The notes under the pieces were generated by a model. The model was not told the origin of the DNA. It saw only the letters and a program-made list of their open reading frames with translations, and did no database searches. A stretch of DNA of 64,000 bases from Pyrocephalus nanus (taxonomy: Eukaryota; Chordata; Aves; Passeriformes; Tyrannidae). A program made the position numbers and the translations under genes. This document shows positions 48,471 through 60,400 of the stretch, piece after piece (the stretch's first letter is position 1; each line of letters opens with the position of its first letter). The stretch spans positions 7,256,001-7,320,000 of the forward strand of contig CM076264.1 in NCBI GenBank assembly GCA_038380795.1, written 5' to 3'.

Positions 48471-50945
48471 AGTCCTTCCGAGAAAAACAGTTTTAGCTTC
48501 TTTTATGCTGACCAATGCTCCTCTAACATATTAGTGAACTATCTTGCACGTTCAACCTTCACATGGCTTCTGTCAGAACCCAAGAAATGTTTATTAATGA
48601 GGGTGTTATTCTTAGTCATAGCATTCTGTACTAACCATCTGTCACTTCTGATTACTTCTTTGAAGAAGTGATGTTTCACAGATATAACATCTGAGGATGG
48701 CTGGGCTTTGGGAGGAACTCCCTTTCTTCCTCCTAGTATAAAGTAGTGTAAATCATCCAGTTGCTTGGAACAGGGCATGTGCCTTACTCCCATGCAGAAC
48801 TGTCATGGTTCTTAATGGTATCTCTCTCTTTTGGTCCTCTTGTCCCTTTGGAAAATGGAGGGTTTTGGTGTTTGTGGGTTTTTTTCACAAGTTACGGAAA
48901 AAACCATGTCTCTTCCTACAGGGCCACTTTCATAAGGTCATCTGCCTCATTTTTCTAAATGTTCATCTATATTCTTTGTAAGAGTATTTCATATATATAT
49001 GCAGGGGGTGCTGAGATAGATAGAGACAGTATGAATGAGTTCTGAATAAAACGGAGCAATTTCCTAATCCTATCTAGATTATTTTTTCTTTTTTCTTTTT
49101 TTCTTTTTTAATTATATTTTAAGATACAGAAAGTTATTCTAGCTCCAGAAATAATTAAGATCCAAGGAATCTACTAATAGTTTCAGTGATTGAAGTATCC
49201 ACAGGTTGCTAATGGTTCATGATTGTCCCAGTTGGCATTTGGAGACAGCTCTTTTTGTCTCTGGTCAAAGTCCATGATTAGAATACATTTTGTCATGTTA
49301 GCCAAATAGTTCTTTCATCAAGGCTTTTATCAAGGTTGATAGTTCTGAAATGTTTGCAAAGTAATAAAAATCCTAGTACTGTTATATGGATTTTTATCAG
49401 ATATCTGCAGAGTTAAAAATTCTAACTGCAGTGTATTTTGTACTCATTTTTATATATCTCAGAAAAATTATTAAAGCTCAGAAGATGTAACTGCTTTAAG
49501 CTTAGTTATGGTAATATGAAGCAAAATATATGGAGAGTCTGGTCTATTTCTCTGGTTGCTTATGGTTGAAGTTTATACTATTAATTTTTCAGGCTTTTAC
49601 TACCTTACTGTGAAGAAAAGAGATCTCACAGACACACACAGTGGTTTAGCCCAAAATTTTGGTATGCTGTAACATGACTTTACCATGTGTTAAGTTAATA
49701 CTGGTTTTAAAAAAATTCCATTGCTGATGATGAAGATAAACCTCTCCTGAAACTGTAAAATACATGAAACACACTACATTCCTGTTAACTTCCAAACAGT
49801 GATTAATATGTGCTTTCAAATTATTATATATTGCAGTTCCAGCTACTGATTCATCATACTAAACTTCAATTAATGTGTGTGTTACTAGCTGTCATGGATG
49901 TGACTAGAACCATGAAAAAGAGATCCATTTGTAAATGAATAGGAGTATTTTCCTGCATTTACAAACAGAAGAAAATAAGCTGCTAGAATTCTCTTACATG
50001 TGGTTGGATTCCTAAAGTTAGATGTTATGAATTCCACAATTTCTGTGTATGGAGGTCACTGCTGTATTCTAACAATGCTGAAAGAAATATTTTATGTAAA
50101 TGTTGAAACCAACTAAAGACCACTTAAGCATTAGAACTGCATTATGTACAGTGATGAAGTAAAATGAGTAGAATAACCAGCATGTCATATAATTTAATTT
50201 CAATAGGAGGATTACGATTTTCTTGTGCTATTTCCCATATTTTCAAATGTCAGCAAAACTTAAGACCTCAGTGTAGAATTTGCCACGTGGGTTATGTAAT
50301 GGATGAGCGATAACTGGTGAGTGGGAAGGCAAGGGAAGCAGGTTGATGCTCCAGGGTGTATATTTTCACCTTGGTGAGCTTGGTAATGGAGGAATTGATA
50401 TTTAATGTTTGTCATTAATTTTCACAGTAAACAATTTCTTGTCGTGCTCAGAGATTTGGTGTAATGGTGAAGGTACAGTTCATGAAGGCAAAACTGTCAA
50501 GGATGAGTAGAATAAATTAAGTAGCTTGTATGTTTGGGCAGTTGGGTTTCAAGGACTATGCTGTTTCTTGGGTGCAAGCAGGGAAGCCTAAGCCTTGGTT
50601 CTCCTAGACTGTAGTTATCACAGATTCTACAGATACTTTTAGGAAAGTCTTCAATAAAGCTACTGGAGAGTAGAGATGTTTAAGGAGAACACTTGACTGG
50701 TTTATTTCCTCGCTAGAGCTCAGCAGGTGATGCATTAACTGAATGGTTCACTTAATGTACTTGACTTGTGTATTCATTGTTAATGGGAATGGTGGCACTG
50801 TTTGCTAGCCTCTATATCGTGTAAATATTTTTGGTGCTGATATATGTGAATATGATAAAGATCACTGTCTAGGTTAATATACCCAATTCTTTCTCTCTCT
50901 GTAAATTATTGCACATGTAAAATCACATCTTAATTCCCCTAACAA
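48471..50945. other. Noncoding AT-rich DNA
   Basis: No gene or interspersed repeat is recognised. A T-rich tract with TTTTTTC units lies at 49081-49112. Confidence 0.5.
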
Positions 50946-50949
50946 GTGC

Positions 50950-51240
50950 TAAGATGTTGGAGTCAGACTCTTCTCAGTGGTATCCAGTGAAAGGACAAAA
51001 AGGGGTAAAGACCACAAACTGAAATATAAGAACCATTTGTTTAATCATGAGAAAAAAAAATTCCTGTGAGTGTGGTCAAACACTGAAGCAGCTTTCCCAG
51101 GGAGATTGTGGAGTTTCCATCCTTGAGGATTCAAAGCTCCCCTGGACATGGTCCTGAGCAACCTGCGCTGGTTGGCCCTGATTTGAGCAGTGGGGTGTGG
51201 ACTAAGCCCCTTCCAACTGGAACCCCTCTCAGATCCTGTG
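50950..51240 (+). mobile_element. CR1 LINE 3' end, diverged
   Basis: Sense-order CR1 landmarks: CAGTGGTATCCAGTGAAAGG, ACAAAAAGGGG, ACCACAAACTGAAATATAAG, GTCAAACACTGAAGCAGC, TTTCCCAGGGAGATTGTGG, AGTTTCCATCCTTGAGGATT, CTGGTTGGCCCTG, CCCCTTCCAACTGGAACCCC. The terminal repeat has decayed. Non-coding 3' region only. Confidence 0.88.
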
Positions 51241-52650
51241 TTAACCTCTCTTAGTATTTTTGCATTTTATTAGAGCTGATATTTCAGTGGTATAACAGAA
51301 AACGTTCAGATTCTGATCATTACATGGCTTTTCAATCTGAGCCAATCTTGCAGTGAACATTTATAGTATAACACCCCGTGGTCTTGTAAAACATAACAGA
51401 AAGCTTTTTAAAGGCTGCTTTTAGTATTAATGGGAGTTTAATACTTTTGTCAAGGGGAAGAAGGATCTTTTGTCAATATGTGCAGATACAAAACCGTTCA
51501 TTAAAGGAATTCGTACCAGCTGTTTGACAATAAATACAGGTAAGACACTGGCAACATTTCAGAGGCATTGTGAAGGTGCTAATAAAAATAGAAAATCATA
51601 AGAAGAAATAAATATTGGGGAAAATGTGAGTAATGGTTACTATAGCAAACTAGACTCTGTTCCTAAGAGCCACTCTACATGCTATAACAACATATATGCT
51701 TTGATGACGTGGAAAAACAGAAGGCCATTTCAAAAGAATTTTGTCATCTTGTGGAGACTTTAGGGAAATTTTATACTACCATTATTCCTTCTCCAGCAGT
51801 TGGAAAATGCAGCATATTTTTTACATATTGTGTGTTATTTAAAAAAATCAAAGCTAATCCAGGATTGTGATCATTTTTTGCACAATTTTTTTTAAAGTTT
51901 TGTTAGAGTAATACAAGACAATGAAATATATAACAGTAACTCTGCAAAACTCTTAAAAATAATCTAATTTTTAACTATAACCCTAACCCTATCAAATATG
52001 GGTCCAGTCTGTTCTTCACACCTTTAAATAAGGATGGCTTGCTGTAATCTCTATCTCTGTTACAGTCAAGGTGTGTTCTAATGTCCTACTAAGAGTTTTT
52101 TTAATTGTACATAAAATGCAATTTTGTCTTTTTCTCTGGTGCCATACAGAACAATTACATTCTAATTTTGATAATACGTTTTTAATGGTGGAAATTTTTT
52201 TGTGGGTCCTCCTCTAATAGTGTGTTTCTCCAGATCACATCCTTCAGTGTTTTTTCATATGTGGTTAACAATCAAATTACTTTTATCAGTTTTATTGTAT
52301 TACCCAAGATGCTTTTGGGGGCTTGTTTGTTGTTTTGATTTTTTTTCTGAAATGCAATACCCACCTTAAGCACAGTCATCTAGGTAGGATTAAAAGTCCT
52401 GATTTGCAGAAATATATTACCTGTGATATTCCTACTAATACATACTATTATGACTCCTCATTTCCTGTGGGAACACTTTATTGCTCAATCATAATCCATT
52501 TATTTTCCAACTGTAAAGTGCAGACTAATCTGATATTTCTAATTCTATATTTGTGCAGTTGATTTTCGTTTTTTTTTTCATCTTACTAGTTCTGGGGTTT
52601 TTTTTGTGGTATGATCAAGCGAAACGGGAAGCTTGAAGAGAAAGATCAAC
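51241..52650. other. Noncoding AT-rich DNA
   Basis: Nothing recognised apart from short homopolymers. A 13-bp TAACCCTAACCCT at 51978-51990 resembles the telomere repeat but is too short to mean anything. Confidence 0.5.
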
Positions 52651-52659
52651 AAAGTGTTG

Positions 52660-53036
52660 TTAAAAGAAGCATAGGAGTACATTGAGGTGTTTGAATGCTT
52701 CCAGAGGAGGCAGGAAAGCTGCTGAAAGAGCTGGAAGGAATGTCCTCTGAGTGACCGAGGATTCTGAGTTTGTCCTCACTGAGGACAACCTCGTTGCTCT
52801 CTGCAGCTTCCTGAGGAGGGATTGTGGGGACATGCTGACCTCTTCTCCCTGGGATCAAGTGGCAGGGTGTGTGGGAACATTTCAAAGCTGCACAAGGGAC
52901 ATTTGGAAGCATTTCTTTTCCAAGAGGATGGTCAAACAGGCTTCCTAAGAGGTGGTCAATGCCCCAGGCCAGTCAGCTGGACTGGATGGTCATTGTAGAT
53001 CCTTTCCAAATGGGACTATTCTATTCAATATCATGA
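52660..53036 (+). mobile_element. CR1 LINE 3' portion, diverged
   Basis: CR1 order is recognisable on the plus strand: ACCTCGTTGCTCTCTGCAGC, TTCCTGAGGAGGGATTGTGG, CTCTTCTCCCTGGGATCAAG, TGGCAGGG, AAGAGGATGGTCAAACAGGC, TTCCTAAGAGGTGGTCAATG, GACTGGATGGTCATTGTAGA, TCCTTTCCAAATGGGACTAT, TCTATTCAATATCATGAA. The region before 52700 is less certain. It is more diverged than the copy at 47.9 kb. Open frames on both strands inside it are artefacts. Confidence 0.82.
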
Positions 53037-53440
53037 ATTTTCCTTAAAAATGTTTAAGTAAATTAAAACATGGGTTAACTTTTTTGTGTGTAAAATTAGG
53101 ATAAGCTCATGAAATCTTAGTAATTTACCTAAAAATCACTTTTCACAATGGCAAGAATAACAGTTTTTAAGCTTGACAGAGTGATTCTGAATATTTAGCA
53201 TAATTGTTACTACCATACCGAAATAATATTTTAAGCTGAAAAGTGAAGCAAATAATGATTAATGTCATAAATGAATTTGAGTTTATTCTAAAATGACTTT
53301 AAAATAGATTAAATAATTTAAAGAAATAATTAAAATACATTAAATCCTGAGGCTTGCTGGAGAATTGCCATTAAAAAGAGACCTTTCTACTACTTTCAGT
53401 GAATGACTAAAACAAATCATGTCCCTCAAGCAGTACTGGA
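53037..53440. other. Noncoding AT-rich DNA
   Basis: Very A/T-rich, with repeated ATTAAAT/AAATAATT motifs and no recognised element. Confidence 0.5.
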
Positions 53441-53445
53441 GGTTT

Positions 53446-53517
53446 TTATATATATATATATTTATATACACATATATATATATAATGCTAAATGTAGGGG
53501 GGTGTTATATATATATA
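53446..53517. repeat. Interrupted (TA)n microsatellite
   Basis: TATATATATATATATT (from 53447), then CACATATATATATATAAT and, after a 25-bp gap containing GGGGGG, TATATATATA (53508-53517). It is probably one expanded array broken by substitutions. Confidence 0.85.
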
Positions 53518-56500
53518 CAAGTGGAATTATAAAATTATGTTTTATATAATAATCAGATAATGCTTAATATATATACCTCTCTTCTTTGGAGAGGTTTAAT
53601 TTCTCAGTGAGGGTTTACTCCCCTTTGCTTTGAGTAAAGTATCTACATTTAAGAGAGGCAGGTACCTTCTTTTAAGATTACCTTTGCTGATTCAGTCAAG
53701 GACCAGGTGTTTCAGAAACTGTTTCTTTTAGGCACTTCTAAGATTTCATGTGGTTTTTTTGTTCACTGTGCTAGTTTCTGTCCTCCTTTCCTATTCTTTT
53801 TTCCTGTGGTGGCAAGATTCTCTGTCTGTCCCTGCCACAAGTGCAAGGAAGCTGTTCAATGTCTTCAGATCTCTGCATGAGTCTGGGAGTAGGTCTGAGG
53901 AGTTTTGTATTGTAAGGGGCTTTTTAGCAGCTCAGTTCTTTTTATGCACAGCATAAGATGAGTTAAATTCAAACAAAAGTATTCCTGTTTGCCTGTGTTT
54001 AATATGAAACACAGCAGTGGCTTGGCAACAGCTACTGCAACATTTTGCAAATGTATTTTAAATTTTTTAAAGTTAAAATATTTTAAATATGAAATGTTGT
54101 TATGTTAAGCTCATCAAGAAATCTCAGCAATAAGTTAGATAAACTTTCATTTAAACAATGATGGAGAATATTATCTAATTTGGTCTATCAGGATTAGTTA
54201 GAGTTTTTATTGCATTCATCATCACATGAACAATGGAAAATCATCCTTTAGAGTTGCTTTCACTTTACAGAATCATAGAATTGTTAATATACTCTTGTTA
54301 TCAAATGACAATATGCTTAATTTTGTGTTATTATCTGAATAGAAATTCTGACACTGGTCAGACCTAGCTCTCTGGTGACTTCAGTGGACTTGTTAGTAAA
54401 CTGTATTTCCTGATTAAAGATCATTCAGGCTACCACCCTACGGGATCAGTGGGGATAAATGGTCACAATACTGACGTTGGACACATACATTAGACAGTTG
54501 TGATTGTTTATTCTGTCTTTTATAATGTATAATTCAAAGATAAACATTTTATTCCCTGTGGCATTAATGTTGCACCCAGTGAATAATGTCATGCTGAAAG
54601 TTTTGAGATGACTCTTACAGAAAGTTTCTGGCTCTATAAATCTCCAAAACAGGATAAGGCAGGACAGAGATACATATAAGCAGTTGACAGCAGGCACTTG
54701 CACACTGAATTTGGGTACCTCCTTGCTGGACTACTGATGGCAAATGAACAAAGAAAAAGCAGAAAGGGAGTCTGAGAACAATTTGCTGGTTAGACATAGA
54801 CACAAATCTGACCCTGACCGCATAGAAACTTTCCACCAACATCCATAGTATACTAACTTTAAAACCCTGAGGCTTTGAACTAATTCATGCAAATTCTGTG
54901 TCTGAAGCAATACCTGTTTCTAGAAGTGTGAATAGGCACCTATGTGCATTACTGTTACCTTCTGGAACAGGCAGAAATTTCCACATTGCCAAAACTGAGT
55001 GAAGGACAACTTCTTTCTGAATTTGTTTACCTTCTGGAGGACATTATCTGTAGGGAGTTTATTGACATTGTCTCAATTTATTTATGTGGAGAGTTACTGG
55101 CATTGATGGTTTCTCAGCAGAATTCCTTATTAGCTTTCTTTTCCACTCGGTTGGCTACTGAGAGGTCACAGCGAACCACAGGAGGAAGGAAAATTCTGTT
55201 AAACACCTTCCTGGATTTCCTTGTTTGGAAGAAAGCCAGTAAATAAATTGGGGAAAGCGCAATATCAATTTACAGAGAGCAGGGGATGAAGCAGGATGCT
55301 ACTGCAGGGCAAAACATATTATCAATTGTTTGAAGCTCAGAAGCAGCAAGAGATCAATTGATTGAGAGAAGCTGGATGCATGCCAGATGATCAATAGGAG
55401 TGGGAATGATCATTTGGTGGTTGTTTTTGGCTAGGAAAACATCAAACAATGTGGTTGGCAAGATGTAGAGCCTGACTTGTACAGAAGCATGAGAGAAATG
55501 AGAGCTACATCAAGAGGCATAGAGGGGGGAAAAAAGGCTTGAAAGACATTGGGAAGATATGGTGGCATTTTTTTTCATCTAGACAAAAATATTTGTAGGT
55601 ACTTATACCATTAAGAATGAATGAAAGATATAGATGTAAAAAATACTTTTTCCTTTTTCTTTTTTGTTTTTGATATTAGCAAATGATCATACTAGAATAA
55701 AATTATAAGATATATACAGTTACCAGATAAAATCACAGAGCCTTTATCCTATGATATCAACAGAGTAAAGAAACATGCTGTTAGAATTTGAAAATTGCAG
55801 CAACAATAAAGATAGGCTGATATCACAGAAAACCTAAATAATTTAGGTCTTGACTCAAGAAAAAAGGGTACATGTTTTTATTTCCTGGGTAAAAAGCAGC
55901 AAGACTTAAACAGGTAATGATAACGTACTGGAATGTTTGATATTGAGTGGGAAATTTTGGTGGGAAGTTTAGAAGTTTTGACTACTTTGAAATACATAAT
56001 TTAGTGAAGATATTTCTAAACTCAGATGATGCTCTGAACGTGCAAGTGATGTAAGTGAATCGTTATTTCATCATTGGATTAAGGCATCTCAAATAAATTG
56101 TAGGCTGTAGGAGGCTGTGTAACTTCCTATGTGAGGTTTTCAGGCAGGCCACTTTGAGAAAAGCTTTTCAGAGGGGATACTGTGGTGGCACCTTTTACAT
56201 CTCTTGGTCCCCTTGTTCTGCCAAGATAAGAGTATTTTGACCATGAAATGGATGATGAATTGCTAAGAATACTTTACTCAGTAAAAATGCTTCTTTGTTT
56301 TAGAAATATTTGTTCTTAAATTTTTCAGATGCTGCTTAGATGAACCTAACTATCCCTAACTTTTCTAAAAACATTGGGGCAATTGATCAATCAGCAGTGA
56401 CTGTTGTCAAATGGACCATTTCTGATAAGTAGCTAACCTGATGCTGAAAGAGTGAAAACACATAAATATACAAATATGTGTAAAAGAGAGATACCAGTAC

Positions 56501-57195
56501 TAACAAAAATATATTATCAGTAACATGGGCTCCTATTGGTATATGAACTATCTACAAAACACAAAATTCGCAAATTTAGTGCTGAACCTGAATAATCTTT
56601 AATATTGTCCCAATTAGATACTTGTGTACATTTAAATTGATGATGATTAGCTCTCATTTATTTTGTTCTCCTTTTGTGTGTTTATTGATGTATTGATTCC
56701 CTATTTAATTTTTAAATATCGATTGTATTTATTGGAATACTAATCAAAATTTCACATTAGGTGTTATAAGAAAAGAATCACGAGTTGCAGAAGATGAAAA
56801 AATAATTAGTGAAGAAGCTACTAGGCTGTGACAGAAAATGCATAATACATAAGCAAAATATATTATCTGCTGCATAAATATGAAATTATATATTGGTATC
56901 TGACCAACTTTCTAAATTCAGCTAAACTTGTCATGCTATGCCGTCTCACATCAGTGAAATATAAAAACAAACTTGCAGCATCCTTGATCGAAACAGCAGA
57001 AATGAGACAAAAGAGACAGTATATCCTTCAGCTCTGGTAAGTGATTGGATAAATAGAAGAAAAATGTAGGTGGTTCTTTCTTGGCTGCCTGCTCTAATGT
57101 GTTAGCATAAAGTTTTGATACCACTGCTTTAAACCATCATGATGATGTATGGTTGATGCTCTTTTTTAAAGTGCTAGTCGAAGAGTAAACATTTC
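53518..57195. other. Noncoding AT-rich DNA
   Basis: No repeat family is recognised. The plus-strand frame 54944-55246 (100 codons, with LSEGQLLSEFVYLLEDIICR) has a fairly protein-like composition, but no domain, no clear splice sites and no Kozak context, so I do not call it a gene. Four ATCAAT motifs cluster at 55264-55395. Confidence 0.45.
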
Positions 57196-57209
57196 AGATA
57201 CTAATAACT

Positions 57210-57235
57210 TTACGTAAATGGAGACTCTGACGTAT
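57210..57235. promoter_or_regulatory. D-box TTACGTAA plus CRE-like TGACGTAT
   Basis: A perfect D-box palindrome TTACGTAA (57210-57217), the site of PAR-bZIP factors (DBP, HLF, TEF) and NFIL3, lies 10 bp before TGACGTAT (57228-57235), a CRE-like half site. CpG is otherwise scarce here, so two CpG-containing bZIP sites this close stand out. Activity is inferred. Confidence 0.45.
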
Positions 57236-57483
57236 GACAGGAGCAGATGCCGTTGTGTGCCACGCTGCAAAGACCTCGTGCTGGTGTGGTGTGTTCCCGT
57301 TCTCCTTTGTACCCAGGGGACTGTGTTAAGTGCATTACACGGGAACCCACTGCTTGGTTTAGGTGGCTTAAGACTTGCTCTTACTGTTGTGATGTTCTTT
57401 ACCTGGGGCTACCAAACAAAATCCCACAAAGGTGGGTACTTGGCGAAAGGGAACAGCTACTGCAGAAGGATATACCTAAGCAG
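57218..57483 (+). CDS. CpG-containing open block, unknown product
   Basis: An ATG in strong context (GTAAATGG) opens a frame that runs to 57493 (91 codons) and passes a plausible donor CAG|GTATGA at 57484. The peptide is Cys/Arg-rich at the start (RSRCRCVPRCKDLV) and hydrophobic in the middle. A second plus-strand frame (57247-57489) is open over the same bases. The patch has several CpGs and higher GC than the flanks, so it may be an exon, a lncRNA first exon, or a fragment of an unrecognised repeat. No domain is recognised. Confidence 0.22.
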
Positions 57484-57493
57484 GTATGAATAA

Positions 57494-60400
57494 TTCTGTT
57501 GATCTTAAACTGGAGGGAGATTGACTGAGGCAAGACACAATTTACACTTGTGTTGTGAGGGGATTACATTAAAGCAATAATACTAATGGATTACAGCACA
57601 CTCTTTGCAAAGCCTGAGGAAGTACCTGATCTGGGAAATTTGTTTATAAATTTGTGCAGCTTCAGTGATCCACTTAACGATCTCTATGGAGATCCTCTTC
57701 CTCTGCATAGCTTTTATTTTTATTATGCTTCTCTTATTTTTTTTTTTTATTAAACTCCTCAGAATGCTATTAGCAAAATGCAAACACAGGTTATGCATAT
57801 CCAGTATAGCATTTGCTATCATCTGTTTCACAGAGGTGTTCAGAAGCTGAGAGTACAAAATTTATGGCAAAAGCCAGGTTTTTGCTTCATCCCACTTTGC
57901 CTCCAGCTGTGTCAGAGCTAATTTGAGTGAAACACCTAATTATCTATTAGCCAAGGTTATAATATAAAATTAGTCACAGCCCTCTATGAAAAATGGCTAA
58001 CAACTTTCTGCTCATTAAAAATCAAAGCATATACTTACCCATTTTTGATACAAAATGACGAGTAAAATCTGTTTGAATGAATGTATTAAAATTAATCTGG
58101 AAAAAATCACAATTAAACCAGAAACACCTGGAATAAAATGTCCATTTACATTTTTAAATGTATTTCCTAAAGCATTACAAGCTTATGAATGCTTAAAAAA
58201 GACCTCATGCTTCATTTCTAACTTTGAATTTTTGAATACATGGGCGTGGTAATTCTTAATTTCTCACTAGCCATCAAGGAATTCATTAAAACACATCTTG
58301 ATCTTCAACTGTAGAATTGAATACCTTTCTGAAACACAGTATGGCTCAGATTACTGTGAGAGATACATAGATAATGTCAGTAAACTTTAAAGTGGATGAA
58401 TGAGCAGGTTCAAAAAAGTGTTTTGCAAATTCATTCTCAGCAGATCCTGAGGTCAATAGGTGCATACAAATCCTCTAACATCCCAAATCCAGCCACTATG
58501 GATACAAGGGAAGTACAAGGTAAATGTAACACGAATTTTGTGCTGAGATTTTTGTGCTATTACTAAACAGACTCTTCTATGGCTTCTGTCAGAACTGTGG
58601 TCTTGACTGATCTTCGTGGCATATTTCTCATGTTGCTTGTTTGTTAAAAAAATTCTTTGCTCTTCAAATATTATAAAATATGGAGATTTTAGTGTGCATT
58701 TGTTTTGTGCAGTTATTATTTGATTAGTGCAATCGTTCATTTTGAACTAACCCATCACAGTGTAAAAGGAGAGGAGAAAAATAGACACATAAAAGCATAA
58801 TGAATATGCATGTATATTCTTCAGATATATCAGTGCTTTTGTGGTTTTGTGCTCTGAAATGTCTATTATTCTGTAAAATACAGGCATCACAGTGAAAATA
58901 AGTCTTGAAATTCTAAATATGTTGCCGTATTTGCCGCCTCAGGGTTTCTGAAATGCTTTAGCTTCAGATGATGCTTGGATCATCCTTTAGTGAGAGCTTT
59001 TTTCAGGGTCACTTAGCACTGTGGACCTAGGAGACAGTTTCAGTCAAGCAGAGAGGGAACCCACTGGGTAAATGACAGGAGTATTACCTTGCAAACCAAG
59101 ACAGATTTGTCTGGTATAACTTGACTGTCTGACCAACAGCTGACAAACTCTGATGCAAACAACCTGTTCCTTGAACCCAAATTTTGTATGGTTTGTTTAA
59201 CATACTCCACTTTACATTTTCACATCACAGTAACCTGTTTTGTTGTATAGTCCAACAAGCAGTAATAGGCTTGACCAAAAAGCAATATTTACAATGCTCA
59301 TGTTTCTTTCTCAGAATTATATTTCTAGTTTCTAATTATTCTGAAAATCTGCCAAGATTCCCTTATCTGCAGGACAACACAGATGTCTGCATGCCATTTA
59401 ACAGCTTTGGGGTGAGATAATGTAGCAGGTAAACACTGGCATTGACATCCAGTGTATGAGTGAAAAAGCTTGGCCTTCAGCATTGGATACATAAAAGACT
59501 TATGTGATTGTGTACTGTTGTGTCAGGAAAACAGGAAAATGTTATTTTATTATTTTATGCTGCTAGTTGTCTTTTTTTTTTCCCATTTTCTTATACAAAA
59601 TTGGCATTTTGAATTGAAGCAAAAAACTGCTTCATTGGCATTAATTTAATTTATTACACTGATATTCTTAAGGATTTTTCCTCTCTTATGGGAGCACTAT
59701 TAGTTTTCTTCTCTCAAAAAAAACTCTTGCTTTTGTCAATGTATTAGTACAAGCCAGCAGCAAGTAAAATCACATTATTGCTGAATGCATTCAAAAAGAC
59801 AGCACATTTGTTTCACCTCTCTTAGCATATGAGCAAAGTTCCCATGTAGCAGGTGGTTGTAATTAGTCTGGAATGCAGTTTGGCTGGCAAATTCCTTCCT
59901 GTTCATTGCATAATTTCGCTGCTCCAGTCCCAAAACAGAGGTGGGTAATGGCGAGAGAAGTCTTCTAACTTTAGGTACTCTGGTATCTTAGAGAATTTCC
60001 TGTAGTTACTGCTAATACAAGCTGATACTCTGAAAATTAAAATCATGCAGGTTTGGGGATCCCTGAAACTCAGGTCACATGACTGAATGTTTAAAAGAAA
60101 GTTTTCAGTAAACACAATACACAAAATGCAAAGTACCTTGTTGGTTTTTAGCTGACCTGTATGATGTAAAGGATCATTTAAAGAAGTCTGACATCTCCGT
60201 CTCTAGCTTTCAGAGGGAATCATAAGCCAAACTTCTGCTGTCCTTATTTATGAGCTGTGGCCTGATGTTCCACATAGTTGGGTGACAGAGTAAGCATAGA
60301 TACTTAGCATCAGCTGAGATAGTAACAGAAATCATTCTGAAAACCCTTGTGAAGGCAGCTGCCTGTGCAACACCCTGCTGGAAAGATGTGTTACACTCAT

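Noticed and set aside
51978..51990. TAACCCTAACCCT, a telomere-like repeat
   Set aside because: Only about two units of CCCTAA; far too short to claim an interstitial telomeric site.
54270..54284. CAGAATCATAGAATTG resembling the antisense start of a CR1 tail
   Set aside because: The sequence after it does not continue into the CR1 3' end, so the resemblance covers only about 15 bp.
54944..55246. 100-codon plus-strand frame with fairly protein-like composition
   Set aside because: There is no domain, no strong start context and no clear acceptor or donor; frames of this length are expected several times in 64 kb.
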